A stretch of 64,000 nt of DNA from Poriferisocius sp965200775 (GCA_965200775.1 OZ241383.1:2480001-2544000), one strand, 5' to 3'. Numbered from the stretch's first letter, positions 53,223 through 63,081 are shown. Notes: generated from the letters alone by a model not told the origin. Numbers and translations: made by a program.

Positions 53223-54498
53223 GGCGGGCAGCGATGATGCCCTGGACCGGGAGGTCGATGAGCTGGGCGTAGTAGTCGGGGTTTTCCTGGGACTCGTCGT
53301 TGGGCCATACCCACACAGCCAGGCCCTCGTCGGCGGCTTTGGTCAGCAGGTCCTCAGTGAGCACGTCGAGCCCGTTGAAGGTGGGTGGCACCTGCAAGAT
53401 GAGGTCGTTGGGATGCAGAGGCACCGAGGCGAATGCCCATGCCGGCAGAGCGTTCTGGCCCGGGCTTGTGATCACCTCGGGGGCATGCTCCCGGAACCTG
53501 GTTAGCGCATCGTCGCTGAACGAAACCACGATCACCGAATCGGTCCGGCCAAGCTCCTCGATCTCGGCGGCCAGCACCTCGGCCATGTGGAGGATGAAGT
53601 CCATATCGTCCTGGCCGTCGTCGCCGGCCGGGGTCTTGATCTCCACGTCCAGCACGTACTCGGGAAACGCCTCGGCCACCGCTCGGAACGTCTCGATGCG
53701 GAAATCATCGGGGCCGTACCCCTCCGGTGGTGCAACCTCACCAGTGCGGATACCCCGGTAGGGGTAGGCATCATCGTCAAGGTCGTGGCTGGGCCACTGC
53801 TCCGACCACCAGTAGCCGTTGTCGAGCGCTTGCAACTCCTCGTAGGTCATGTCCCGGACCCGACCAGTAGCCCCGGTGGTTCGATCGACGGTGTCGTCGT
53901 GATGCACCACTAGCACCCCGTCAACGGTCATCTGAAGGTCCATCTCCAGAGCGTCCACTCCGGCGTAGGCCGCTTGGGAGAAGGCATACATGGTGGAGTG
54001 AGGCCACGAGCGGTCGCCTCCGGCGTGACCGATCACCAATGGCCTGCCCAGCGCCAACAAGTCGCTAACTGTGCCGGCCGCCGGGGTTGGATGTGGCGGA
54101 AGCACATTGGCTTCGTCCGGCTGCTCCTCGTCCGGCTGCTCTTCGGTGCCACTGGTGCCATCGTCGGTGCCTGTATCCTCAACCGGCTCTTCTTCCTCGG
54201 TGGGCTCCTCGGCAGCCGGTGTGCTTGTCGGTTCCTCCGGGGCTGCATCTTCCTCGACCTCGGGCTCTTCGACGACGACTGCGACTTCGGTGGGCTCAGG
54301 CGTGGATTGAACGACCTCCTCGGTCGGGGTGGCCTGGGGGATTTCGACCCCCGGCCCGGCACCCGAAGAGTCGTCGTTGTCTCCACCACACCCAGCCAGC
54401 ACAACAAGAAACAGAGCCAGCGTGCCCAGCACCAATCCTGGCTGCCACGCCCCCGTTCTCGGGCCTCGACGCACGCCAGACACTCTACGCCAGTCCAA
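53176..54498 (-). CDS. glycerophosphodiester phosphodiesterase lipoprotein
   Basis: 440 aa from a TTG (GTG at 54483 is an alternative). The signal peptide ends in a lipobox, LVVLAGC (Cys37). A long Glu/Pro/Thr-rich linker follows (about 41-130), and then the GDPD TIM barrel: LVIGHAGGDRSWPHST, YAGVDALEMDLQMT and VVHHDDTVDRTTGATGRV, with the catalytic His pair and metal Glu/Asp. It hydrolyses glycerophosphodiesters outside the cytoplasmic membrane. The 3' end is the apparent integration target of the flanking cassette. Confidence 0.87.
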   Translation of the reverse strand: MDWRRVSGVRRGPRTGAWQPGLVLGTLALFLVVLAGCGGDNDDSSGAGPGVEIPQATPTEEVVQSTPEPTEVAVVVEEPEVEEDAAPEEPTSTPAAEEPTEEEEPVEDTGTDDGTSGTEEQPDEEQPDEANVLPPHPTPAAGTVSDLLALGRPLVIGHAGGDRSWPHSTMYAFSQAAYAGVDALEMDLQMTVDGVLVVHHDDTVDRTTGATGRVRDMTYEELQALDNGYWWSEQWPSHDLDDDAYPYRGIRTGEVAPPEGYGPDDFRIETFRAVAEAFPEYVLDVEIKTPAGDDGQDDMDFILHMAEVLAAEIEELGRTDSVIVVSFSDDALTRFREHAPEVITSPGQNALPAWAFASVPLHPNDLILQVPPTFNGLDVLTEDLLTKAADEGLAVWVWPNDESQENPDYYAQLIDLPVQGIIAARPAQAVNRFRADGDIP

Positions 54499-54571
54499 AC
54501 CCCTCAGTACCGGGGAACGGTCAACCCGCCGATGCCTAGCAGGACGCCCTGACCAATTCGCAGACGGGCCG

Positions 54572-55222
54572 CTAGTACTGGGGAGCAGTCATCACCCCGT
54601 CACGCATGAAGCCGGTGACGCCGTCGCGGGTGGCGCAGCAGTGGCCGGTTTCGTTCACGCTCATCACCATCCGGCGGTCGTCGTCCACCCACACCCGACA
54701 CACACCGGTGTAGCCCACCTGAAAGTGGATCCGCTCGGCGGCCAGCACCAGCTCCGACACGATGCGGTTGATCACCCCACCGTGGCAGGCCACCACCACG
54801 TGCTGGCCCGGCTGGACCTCGCACAACCGGTCGAAGGCGGCCAGCACCCGTTTGTGGAATTCCTCGGGGGTGTCCCAGCCGATGGCGGCGTAGTCCTGGG
54901 CCCGGATGGCTTCGTAGTACTCCCCGCCCTCGGATGCCAACCGTTCGGTGGGGATGTACACCCGGGAGTTGCGGTCGATCTCGGCGAAGTCCTCCTCCAG
55001 CTCCACCTCCAGCCCCAGTCGGGTGGCCAACGGCTCGACGGTCCTAATGGCACGCCGCTTGGTGCTGGAAATGATGTGGTCGATGGGCTCATGCTCCAGC
55101 CAGTCGGCCAGCCTCTCCGACTGCCACAGGCCCAGTTCACTCAGCCCGGGATCGGCCACGGTGTCGGTGTTCCACTCCTTCAGCGGTTGGCCATGGCGGA
55201 CAAAGACGATCTGCACCGCCAC
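54572..55222 (-). CDS. histidine phosphatase family protein
   Basis: 216 aa from a GTG. Phosphoglycerate-mutase-like fold with the RHG motif VFVRHGQPLKEW, the second Arg region (ISSTKRRAIRTVEP) and the distal His in VVACHGGVINRIV. These phosphatases act on small phosphoesters; the target is not predictable. Divergent from the carboxymuconolactone-decarboxylase-like gene, 16 bp between starts. Confidence 0.87.
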   Translation of the reverse strand: MAVQIVFVRHGQPLKEWNTDTVADPGLSELGLWQSERLADWLEHEPIDHIISSTKRRAIRTVEPLATRLGLEVELEEDFAEIDRNSRVYIPTERLASEGGEYYEAIRAQDYAAIGWDTPEEFHKRVLAAFDRLCEVQPGQHVVVACHGGVINRIVSELVLAAERIHFQVGYTGVCRVWVDDDRRMVMSVNETGHCCATRDGVTGFMRDGVMTAPQY

Positions 55223-55238
55223 AGCCTACGCTGCGGAG

Positions 55239-55604
55239 ATGGACAAGAAAGAAACAGATCGGGCCGCCTGGAACAACATCATGCAGGTCGATCCGCCCGA
55301 CAGCGACGACCTCTACCTGAGGTTCACCAAGCGGGTGTTCACCGATGTGTGGGCTCGCCCCGGACTGGGACGGCGGGAACGGAGGCTCACCACCCTCACT
55401 GCCATCGCCGCCACCGGCAACGGCCCGATCCTGCCCCACCACATGAAACCAGCCCTGGAGTCGGGCGACTTCACCCCCGACGAACTGGCCGAGTGGGTGA
55501 TTCAGCTCGCCCACTACGCCGGATGGCCGGCCAGCGCCCAGGCCTACACAGCGCTACGGACGGTGGCCGCCGAACTGGGCCTCGAGTTCAGCGACGACGA
55601 CTGA
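55239..55604 (+). CDS. carboxymuconolactone decarboxylase family protein
   Basis: 121 aa from the ATG at 55239. It aligns with the CMD fold: RLTTLTAIAATGNGPILPHHMKPALE and the closing HYAGWPASAQAYTALRTV. The CxxC of AhpD-type peroxidases is absent, so a decarboxylase or 4-carboxymuconolactone-like activity is more likely than redox. Its size matches single-domain CMD enzymes. No aromatic degradation genes lie alongside. Confidence 0.82.
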   Translation: MDKKETDRAAWNNIMQVDPPDSDDLYLRFTKRVFTDVWARPGLGRRERRLTTLTAIAATGNGPILPHHMKPALESGDFTPDELAEWVIQLAHYAGWPASAQAYTALRTVAAELGLEFSDDD

Positions 55605-55687
55605 CCACCCTCCGCCGCTACCGGCAATGGGCAACACCACGGTCGGGTGACCGTAAGGTGCCCCCCAGCACCCTGTCGCCACCGGTG

Positions 55688-57094
55688 TTATTCCAGGGCT
55701 ACCTCGTCGCAGCGGCTAGGAGCGCTTGACGGGCTGTACGCCCGGGTGTACTGGGAGAATCCCGTCCCGTCCCGGTTGGTGCTCAAGTAGGTTTCGATGG
55801 CGTCTGCAGTGGCTTCGGCAGCTACCTCGATGTACTCGTCGGTAGCGAACAGCTCGGCTTCCGGCGCGTTGGAGAGATAGCCGTACTCAACCAGAACGGC
55901 AGTTGTGTTGGGCCGCCGGAGCATCCCGAAGGCGTCGGGGTTGCCCGACGAGGATCCCTGGTTGTTGGGCCGCAGAACCCGCAACACACCAGCGGTTTGG
56001 GACCGGCTCCACGCAATACCCCCGAAACCGCTAAGCGCCGCGGTGATCTCTTCGTAGAGCAATCCGCCAAGGCGAGTCGAGTCGGTGTCGGGCTCCGAGC
56101 GGGTCGCCGATTGCACGAACACCTCGGTGCCTGGCTTGCTGCCGGTGCTGTAGGTGGGGCCGTTGTGGTGGATCGAAACCAGGGCGTCGGCCTGTAGGGC
56201 ATCGGCCAGAGCCGCTCGCTGCGACAGCTGCATCGAGTAGGAGCCGGTACGGGTGAGCACCGCGGAGATGCCCCGGTCGATCAGCTCACCGACCACGGCC
56301 CGACTCAGGGTCAGGTTCAGGTCGCTCTCCGCCAGACCATTGGGCCCAACCGCTCCGGTGTCGTACCTTCCTCCGTGACCGGGGTCAATCACCACTTGGG
56401 TCCTGTAGATGGACGTGCCCCCGCTCAGCTCGGCGGTGGTGCCACACGGCGTCCGAACGGTGTAGGTAGAGCCGTTGCTGCCAAGAACAACGACCGGCAC
56501 CCCGGTGGGCGAGAACAACCCCAGAGGGGGACCTTCCGGCGGGTCGCCAGGAGGCCGGGTCGGCACCGGCGGGACGGAGGACCCGGCCCCCGGAGCCGCG
56601 ACGGTGAGCGTTGAGCTCGACTGCCAGCGCCCCACCGTCACGTCCGCCGACATGAACCGCAACCTCGGCAACATCCGGGCACCCCAATCACCACCAGCCC
56701 CCAACCGCTGCAACCCAACCTCAACACTCCCACCAGCCGTCCGCCGAGCCAACACCCGCACCACAGCATCACCATTGGCGACGGCAACCGTGAGCGTTGA
56801 GCTCGACTGCCAGCGCCCCACCGTCACGTCCGCCGACATGAACCGCAACCTCGGCAACATCCGGGCACCCCAATCACCACCAGCCCCCAACCGCTGCAAC
56901 CCAACCTCAACACTCCCACCAGCCGTCCGCCGAGCCAACACCCGCACCACAGCATCACCATTGGCGACGGCAACCGAGCCGAGCGGGGCGACAACTGCGG
57001 CAACAAGAACCATGGCCAAGACAGCGCACAACATCTTCAGCGATCCGCGGAGTGGCCCGACTTTCGCTGTTCTCGTGTGGTTGTCGCCGCTCAC
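55688..57094 (-). CDS. secreted N-acetylmuramoyl-L-alanine amidase with duplicated repeat domain
   Basis: 468 aa from a GTG. A signal peptide (LCAVLAMVLVAAVVAPLG) precedes two identical 62-aa repeats (GDAVVRVLARRTAGGSVEVG to VTVGRWQSSSTLTV). A Pro-rich linker follows, then the Amidase_3 domain: VVIDPGHGG with zinc His, the Glu in GLAESDLNL, and the second His in VSIHHNGPT. It hydrolyses the amide between MurNAc and L-Ala in the wall. The repeat resembles a wall-exposed module common in Acidimicrobiia. Gene is convergent with the CMD gene. Confidence 0.87.
   Translation of the reverse strand: MSGDNHTRTAKVGPLRGSLKMLCAVLAMVLVAAVVAPLGSVAVANGDAVVRVLARRTAGGSVEVGLQRLGAGGDWGARMLPRLRFMSADVTVGRWQSSSTLTVAVANGDAVVRVLARRTAGGSVEVGLQRLGAGGDWGARMLPRLRFMSADVTVGRWQSSSTLTVAAPGAGSSVPPVPTRPPGDPPEGPPLGLFSPTGVPVVVLGSNGSTYTVRTPCGTTAELSGGTSIYRTQVVIDPGHGGRYDTGAVGPNGLAESDLNLTLSRAVVGELIDRGISAVLTRTGSYSMQLSQRAALADALQADALVSIHHNGPTYSTGSKPGTEVFVQSATRSEPDTDSTRLGGLLYEEITAALSGFGGIAWSRSQTAGVLRVLRPNNQGSSSGNPDAFGMLRRPNTTAVLVEYGYLSNAPEAELFATDEYIEVAAEATADAIETYLSTNRDGTGFSQYTRAYSPSSAPSRCDEVALE
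56604..56975 (-). repeat. perfect 186-bp tandem duplication in the amidase gene
   Basis: Units 56604-56789 and 56790-56975 appear identical base for base. 186 bp is 62 codons, so the frame is kept. Identity at synonymous sites points to a recent event or ongoing copy-number change. Confidence 0.92.
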
Positions 57095-57165
57095 GCCCCG
57101 TCATCAATAGTGGGTGGCGGCCGAAGGTGGCAACGAGGGCACTCTTGCCCCCGAAGCCACCACGA

Positions 57166-59643
57166 TCAGGCGATTACGATCTCACCACCAGCGTCAACGC
57201 CAGCCGTGACCGTGGAGCCCTCCTCAAGGTCGCCGCTGAGCACGGCCTCGGCCAGCCGGTCGGCCAGCTCCCGCTGGATCACCCGCTTGAGGGGGCGAGC
57301 GCCGTAGGCCGGGTCATACCCGTCGGCGGCCAGCTTGGCCCGGACCTCATCGTCCACCACCAAGCCAATGCGACGCTCAGCCAGCCGGTCGGCCAGACGG
57401 TCAATCTGGAGGTCGACAATCCGGGCCAGGTGCTCGGGAGCCAACTCGCCGAACGTGACGATGTCGTCGATGCGGTTCACGAACTCGGGGCGGAAGTAGT
57501 CCTTGGGATCCACCGCCAGGTTGGACGTCATAATCAGCACGGCGTTGGTGAAGTCCACGGTGCGGCCCTGCCCGTCGGTGAGCCGACCGTCGTCGAGAAG
57601 CTGGAGCAGCACGTTGAACACGTCGCCGTGGGCCTTCTCGATCTCATCGAGCAGCACCACCGCATAAGGCCGGCGTCGCACCGCCTCGGTGAGCTGCCCG
57701 CCCTCGTCGAACCCCACGTAGCCGGGGGGTGCGCCGATGAGCCGAGCCACACTGTGCTTCTCCATGTACTCCGACATGTCGATCCGCACCATGGCCCGCT
57801 CGTCGTCGAACAAGAAGTCGGCCAGCGTCCGTGCCAGCTCGGTCTTGCCCACTCCTGTGGGGCCGATGAACAGGAACGACCCGATGGGACGGTTGGGGTC
57901 GGACAACCCGGCTCGGCTGCGGCGGATTGCCGAAGCCACCAGGCTCACCGGCTCGGACTGGCCGATCACCCGCCGGCTCAGCACCGACTCCAGCCGTAGC
58001 AGCTTGTCGGTCTCCCCCTCCATGAGCCGGGTCACCGGTACCCCGGTCCACCGGGACACCACAGCGGCGATGTCGTCGGAGTCGACCTCCTCCTTCAGCA
58101 TCTGCCGGTCGACCTGAAGCTCGGCCAGCAGCTTGTCGGCCTCGGCGATCCGGCGCTCCAGATCGGGGAGCAGGCCGTAACGAATTTCCGCTGCCCTTTC
58201 CAGGTCGATCTCCTGCTCCAGGGCGGTGCTGAGCGCGTCGTGCTCCTCCTTCAGGGTGCGGATCTGGCCGATGGCCTCCTTCTCCGACTGCCAGTGGGCC
58301 TGCATCCCGGCTAGGTCCTCACGCAGGTTGGCCAGCTCCTCGTCGAGGGATTCCAACCGCTCGCTCGAGGCGACATCCGACTCCTTGGCCAGCGCCACCC
58401 GCTCGATTTCGAGTTGGCGGATGCGGCGGTCCACCACGTCGATCTCGGTGGGCATGGAGTCGATCTCGATGCGGAGCATGGACGCGGCCTCGTCCACCAG
58501 GTCGATGGCCTTGTCGGGCAGGAACCGCCCGGTCACGTAGCGGTCGGAGAGCATGGCGGCAGACACCAGGGCGGCGTCCTGGATGCGAACCCCGTGGTGA
58601 ACCTCGTAGCGCTCCTTGAGCCCTCGCAGGATGGCGACTGCGTCCTCCACCGACGGCTCCGGCACGTACACCTGCTGGAAGCGGCGCTCGAGGGCGGCGT
58701 CCTTTTCGATGTGGGTGCGGAACTCGTCGAGGGTGGTGGCACCGATCATGCGCAGCTCGCCCCGGGCCAACATGGGCTTGATCATGTTGCCCGCGTCCAT
58801 GGCCCCCTCGGCCGCACCAGCACCCACGATGGTGTGCAGCTCGTCGATGAACGTGATCACCTCGCCATCGGCGTCGGTGATCTCCTTGAGCACCGCCTTG
58901 AGCCGCTCCTCGAACTCCCCCCGATACTTGGCCCCCGCCACCATTGCCGACATGTCCAGCACGATGAGGCGCTTGTTCTTCAGCCCCTCTGGCACATCCC
59001 CAGCGGCGATGCGCAGGGCCAGACCCTCCACGATGGCGGTCTTGCCCACGCCGGGCTCGCCGATCAGCACGGGGTTGTTCTTGGTGCGGCGGCTCAGAAC
59101 CTGGATGGTGCGGCGGATCTCCTCATCCCGGCCGATCACCGGGTCGAGCTTGCCTTCGCGGGCCAACACGGTGAGGTCCCGGCCGTACTTCTCCAGCGCC
59201 TGGTAGGAATCCTCGGGGGTGGGCGAGGTCACCCGGTGCGACCCCCGCATCTCGGCCAGCGCTGCGAGCACCTCCTTGCGGCTCACCTCCACCCGGTCGG
59301 CCATGGCCAGCAGCAGGTGCTCGGTGGACAGGTATTCGTCGCCCAGCTCGGTGCGAGCGGCGTCGGCGGCCTCCATTGCTTCTACCAGGCTCCGGCTGGT
59401 GCGCACTTCGGTGCCGTAGGCCGAGGGCAGCTTCCCCAGCGCCGATTCCAGCTTGGCCCTCAGGCCGGGCAGGGCCACCCCGATGCGCTGCAACACCGGC
59501 AGCACCACGCCGTCAGCCTGGCCAATCAGCACAAGCAGCAAATGGTCGGGGGTTACCTCGGGGTGGCTGTGCGACTGGGCCAAGGCGGTGGCATCGGTGA
59601 ATGCCTCCCTGGTCTTCAACGTCCACCGTTTGGGATCAAGCAT
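57166..59643 (-). CDS. clpB: ATP-dependent disaggregase ClpB
   Basis: 825 aa from the ATG at 59643, which has AAGGAG five nt upstream; the TTG at 59691 is less likely. The Clp N-domain repeat (about 1-140), NBD1 with GEPGVGKTA and VITFIDELHT, a long coiled-coil M domain (about 395-510), NBD2 with GPTGVGKTE, and the C-terminal substrate region are all present. ClpB rescues aggregated proteins with DnaK. Slightly shorter than the usual 850-860 aa. I did not find a convincing HspR (HAIR) operator upstream. Confidence 0.95.
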   Translation of the reverse strand: MLDPKRWTLKTREAFTDATALAQSHSHPEVTPDHLLLVLIGQADGVVLPVLQRIGVALPGLRAKLESALGKLPSAYGTEVRTSRSLVEAMEAADAARTELGDEYLSTEHLLLAMADRVEVSRKEVLAALAEMRGSHRVTSPTPEDSYQALEKYGRDLTVLAREGKLDPVIGRDEEIRRTIQVLSRRTKNNPVLIGEPGVGKTAIVEGLALRIAAGDVPEGLKNKRLIVLDMSAMVAGAKYRGEFEERLKAVLKEITDADGEVITFIDELHTIVGAGAAEGAMDAGNMIKPMLARGELRMIGATTLDEFRTHIEKDAALERRFQQVYVPEPSVEDAVAILRGLKERYEVHHGVRIQDAALVSAAMLSDRYVTGRFLPDKAIDLVDEAASMLRIEIDSMPTEIDVVDRRIRQLEIERVALAKESDVASSERLESLDEELANLREDLAGMQAHWQSEKEAIGQIRTLKEEHDALSTALEQEIDLERAAEIRYGLLPDLERRIAEADKLLAELQVDRQMLKEEVDSDDIAAVVSRWTGVPVTRLMEGETDKLLRLESVLSRRVIGQSEPVSLVASAIRRSRAGLSDPNRPIGSFLFIGPTGVGKTELARTLADFLFDDERAMVRIDMSEYMEKHSVARLIGAPPGYVGFDEGGQLTEAVRRRPYAVVLLDEIEKAHGDVFNVLLQLLDDGRLTDGQGRTVDFTNAVLIMTSNLAVDPKDYFRPEFVNRIDDIVTFGELAPEHLARIVDLQIDRLADRLAERRIGLVVDDEVRAKLAADGYDPAYGARPLKRVIQRELADRLAEAVLSGDLEEGSTVTAGVDAGGEIVIA

Positions 59644-59766
59644 CAACGGCTCCTTTGGGGGGTTAGATTTTTCGGCTTCCTCCAGTGACAACCTTGAAAA
59701 GTTGAGGGTATTCCACTAAATTTTCCTTCCAATGGCCGATGCTGCCCGCCGCGCTACTCTCAAGCC

Positions 59767-60678
59767 ATGAGCACCACACCGGCCATCATCGAAGTCGCCC
59801 TCAACGGCACCACAACCAGGGAGCGGAACCCCCATGTTCCCCTCAGTAGGGACGAGCTAATCGAGGAGGGGCTGGCCTGCATCGAAGCCGGTGCCTCGAT
59901 CATCCACTGCCACATCGCCAATATGCGGGTACCCGCAGCCGATGCCGCCGCCGAGTACGGGGCCACCTTCGAGTCCTGGCTGGCCGCCGACCCCGACGTG
60001 CTGGTGCTGCCCACCCTGGGATGGGGCGAGACCATGGCCGACAAGCTGGGCCATGTGGAGCTGCTGGCCACCGACGGGATGCTGCGGCTTGGGTTCATCG
60101 ACCCCGGCTCGATGATCTTGGGCAAGGCCGGGGCCGACGGGCTGCCCGACCCCAACAGCTTCGTGTACATCAACACCTTTGCCGACATGGAGGTGGCCAT
60201 CGAGCAATGCAACCGGCTGGGGCTGGGCATGCATTTCGCTATCTTCGAGCCGGGTTTCCTGCGCAACGTGCTGGCCTACTGGCGCTACGGCCGACTCACC
60301 CCAGGGTCGTTCGTGAAGTTCTACTTCGGGGGGCCGGGCGGCTATTTCGCCATCGGCGACAGCGTGAGCTTCGGCCTGCCTCCCACCGCCAAAGCGCTGG
60401 ACGCCTACCAGGAGATGCTGGAGCTGGCCGGGTGCGACCTCCCCTGGTTCTCGGCGGTGGTGGGCGGCGACCTCATCACCACCCCCATCGCCCGGTTGAC
60501 CCTGGAGCGGGGCGGGCACCTCAGGGTGGGTCACGAGGACCACGCCGGCGACCGCACCCCCACCAATAGGGAGCTGGTGGCAGAGGTGGCCGCTCTCGCC
60601 GTCGAGATGGGACGTCCACCGGCCACCCCGGCCCAGGCGGCCGAGATCCTCGGCCTCCCCGCCCGACAACCGGCCTGA
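59767..60678 (+). CDS. beta-keto acid cleavage enzyme (BKACE/DUF849)
   Basis: 303-aa TIM barrel. EVALNG at the start, the zinc His pair in ASIIHCHIANMRV, and RLGFIDPGSM, PDPNSFVYINTF and GGDLITTPIARL segments match the family. BKACEs condense a beta-keto acid with acetyl-CoA to release acetoacetate and a new CoA ester. Substrates range widely (lysine or carnitine intermediates and others) and cannot be set from sequence. It starts a run of three same-strand catabolic-looking genes. Confidence 0.85.
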   Translation: MSTTPAIIEVALNGTTTRERNPHVPLSRDELIEEGLACIEAGASIIHCHIANMRVPAADAAAEYGATFESWLAADPDVLVLPTLGWGETMADKLGHVELLATDGMLRLGFIDPGSMILGKAGADGLPDPNSFVYINTFADMEVAIEQCNRLGLGMHFAIFEPGFLRNVLAYWRYGRLTPGSFVKFYFGGPGGYFAIGDSVSFGLPPTAKALDAYQEMLELAGCDLPWFSAVVGGDLITTPIARLTLERGGHLRVGHEDHAGDRTPTNRELVAEVAALAVEMGRPPATPAQAAEILGLPARQPA

Positions 60679-60730
60679 CGGATTGAGTCGCGGGTTCCTC
60701 TCGGTTAGCCCTTCCATCTAGAGTCGCCCC

Positions 60731-61870
60731 ATGACCGGCATCTATCTGGAGCGTGCCCGGGAGCTGCGAACGCTCATCAACGACAATGCCTCCAAGGCCG
60801 ACGGGCTGCCCATCCCCCAGGAGACGGTTGCCGCTCTGGTTGATGCCGAACTGCACAAGGTGATGGTGCCCTACGCAGTGGGCGGGCTGGAGCTTCCCAT
60901 CAACGACTGCATCGACATCTGGAGCGAGATCTCGCGGGCCGACGGCTCGGTCGGCTGGTGCCTGATGGCAAGCTGCGCAACCACCGCTTACTTCGGGGCC
61001 TGGTGCCCCGACGAGCACATCGAACGGATGTTCGCTGCCGGGGTGCCGATGGCCGCCGGGCAGTTCGCCCCCAACGGCACGGCGAGCTACGACGGCGACG
61101 GCTACCGGCTCAACGGCCGCTACCAGTTCGGCAGCGGTATCAACCACGCCCAGTGGGCAGGCGCCGGGGTGGTCACCGAGGAGTCCGAGGGCGTTGATCC
61201 CCGCTACCTGTTCGCCATATACCCGGTTGAGCAGGCCCGGATCACCGGCAACTGGGACGTGATGGGGCTCCAAGCCACCGCCAGCTACGACTACGTGCTC
61301 GAGGACGTGTACGTGCCGGCCACAGCCACGTTCGAGATGTTCGACCTGACCGTGTATAGAGGCGGCCCCCTCTACAAGCTGGGGGTGATGCCCCTCACCG
61401 CGGCGGGCCACGCCGGTTTCGCCATCGGGGTTGTGCAGCGGGGCCTGGATGAGCTGCGCGCCATCGCCCGCTCCAAGCAACGGATGGGCGAGGCGGCCAC
61501 CCTGGGGCAAAATGAACGTTTCGTCCACGAGATGGGCGAACTGGAGTCCCGGTTCCGGGCAGCCCGCTGCTGGCTCCGAGACACCTTCGCCACCGCAGAA
61601 CGCAACGTGACCGAAACCGGCGAGGTCGATCCAATGGACGTGATCCTCACCCGCCAGGCCACCGTGTTCGTCACCCAGGAGGGTGCCGACATCCTGCGCC
61701 GGGCCTACCTCTTGGCCGGCACCAACGCCCTGCGGTCGGGTGGCCTCCAGCGGGCGTTCCGAGACATCCACGCCGGCACCCAACACATCTTCGCCGGCAC
61801 CGGCCCCGCCCTGGAACTGGGCCGAGCCCTCATCGACGCCGCTCCCGATAATCCCCTGGAAGCCCCGTAA
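60731..61870 (+). CDS. acyl-CoA dehydrogenase-fold flavin monooxygenase (HsaA-like)
   Basis: 379 aa with the acyl-CoA dehydrogenase fold. It has HKVMVPYAVGGLELP, the WSEISRADGSVGWCLMAS segment and NGRYQFGSGINHAQW, which is the pattern of two-component hydroxylases (HsaA, HpaB-like) rather than true dehydrogenases. Such enzymes use reduced flavin from a partner reductase to hydroxylate phenols or steroids. The reductase is not adjacent. It lies 52 bp after the BKACE gene and 41 bp before the amidohydrolase gene. Confidence 0.78.
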   Translation: MTGIYLERARELRTLINDNASKADGLPIPQETVAALVDAELHKVMVPYAVGGLELPINDCIDIWSEISRADGSVGWCLMASCATTAYFGAWCPDEHIERMFAAGVPMAAGQFAPNGTASYDGDGYRLNGRYQFGSGINHAQWAGAGVVTEESEGVDPRYLFAIYPVEQARITGNWDVMGLQATASYDYVLEDVYVPATATFEMFDLTVYRGGPLYKLGVMPLTAAGHAGFAIGVVQRGLDELRAIARSKQRMGEAATLGQNERFVHEMGELESRFRAARCWLRDTFATAERNVTETGEVDPMDVILTRQATVFVTQEGADILRRAYLLAGTNALRSGGLQRAFRDIHAGTQHIFAGTGPALELGRALIDAAPDNPLEAP

Positions 61871-61911
61871 CGCAAACCCTCAACGAAAACCCAAAGAAAG
61901 ACGGTCACCCC

Positions 61912-63081
61912 ATGAGTGTCGATTTGTTCGAGAAGTTCAAGGTCATCGACGTGGACACCCACCTCACCGAACCCCCCGACGTTTGGACGGCCCGGATGCC
62001 GGCCAAACTGCACGACAAGGTGCCCCACATCGAGCGGATTGACGGGCGGGACACCTGGATGGTGAACGGCGAGTCGCTCGGCACCCCCGGCTACTACTCA
62101 ATGGCCGGGTTCGACGGACTGATGCCCCTGAAGATCCCCGAGACCTACGACCAGATCCCGCCGTCGATGTACGACCCGGAGGCCCGCCTGACGTTCATGG
62201 ACGAGCAGGGCATCTGGGCCCAAATCCTCTATCCAAACGTGGGCGGGTTCGGCAACGGCTACTTCCTGCGCCTCGGCGACCGGGAGGTGGTGTCCCAGTG
62301 TGTGGCCGCTTACAACGACTTCCTTACCGACTGGACTGCCACAGACCCCGACCGGCTCATCCCCATCACCGCGGTGCCGTTCTGGGACATCGACCTGTCG
62401 CTGGCCGAGATCGAGCGTTGTGCAGCGATAGGCCACCGGGCCATCAACTTCTGCAACCAGCCGCAGGACTACGGCCAGCCCCCGCTGGGCCACCGGCACT
62501 GGGACCCCATCTGGGGGTTGGCCCAGGAGGCCGGGCTGGCGGTGAGCTTCCACGTGGGTGGCGGCAACATGGGAACCCTCATGGCCGACACCGCCGAGAT
62601 GGGGTGGATGACCAACTTCGCCAAGGTCTCGTCGCTCATCTTCCTCGACAACATGCGCTGTATCGCCGACCTGATCTTTGGCGGGGTTTGCCACCGGTTC
62701 CCCAACCTGCAACTGGTGTCGGTGGAGAGCGGGGCGGGTTGGATTCCCCCGGCCCTGGAGGCGTTCAACTGGCAGTGGCGCAACGGTGGGGTCCTCCTCG
62801 AGCATCCCGAATACGACCTGTTGCCCAGCCAGTATTTCGAGCGCCAGATCTACGGTTGCTTCTGGTTCGAGCAGGCCGGGGCGGTGAACGCAATCGAGCG
62901 GTTCCCCAACAACATCCTGTACGAGACCGACTATCCCCATCCCACCTGCCAGTACCCCGGCCCGGCCACCCCTGCCCAGTTCCCCCGGGAGTACGCCGAG
63001 CGCGCGCTGAGTACCCTGAGCGACGACCTGCTGTCCAAGGTGCTCCACGACAACGCCGCCCGGGTGTACCGCCTGAACTAA
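61912..63081 (+). CDS. amidohydrolase-family metal-dependent hydrolase
   Basis: 389-aa TIM-barrel enzyme of the amidohydrolase-2 group. VIDVDTHLTEPPDVW carries the first metal ligands, SFHVGGGNMG and the final ETDYPHPTCQYPG the others. Family members decarboxylate or hydrolyse aromatic and cyclic acids (e.g. aminocarboxymuconate-semialdehyde decarboxylase-like). It closes a three-gene run with the BKACE and HsaA-like genes, suggesting one degradative route. Confidence 0.83.
   Translation: MSVDLFEKFKVIDVDTHLTEPPDVWTARMPAKLHDKVPHIERIDGRDTWMVNGESLGTPGYYSMAGFDGLMPLKIPETYDQIPPSMYDPEARLTFMDEQGIWAQILYPNVGGFGNGYFLRLGDREVVSQCVAAYNDFLTDWTATDPDRLIPITAVPFWDIDLSLAEIERCAAIGHRAINFCNQPQDYGQPPLGHRHWDPIWGLAQEAGLAVSFHVGGGNMGTLMADTAEMGWMTNFAKVSSLIFLDNMRCIADLIFGGVCHRFPNLQLVSVESGAGWIPPALEAFNWQWRNGGVLLEHPEYDLLPSQYFERQIYGCFWFEQAGAVNAIERFPNNILYETDYPHPTCQYPGPATPAQFPREYAERALSTLSDDLLSKVLHDNAARVYRLN

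Noticed and set aside
59689..59704. HAIR-like HspR operator before clpB
   Set aside because: Only an imperfect palindrome (CAACCTTG/AAAAGTTG), not the CTTGAGT-N7-ACTCAAG pattern.
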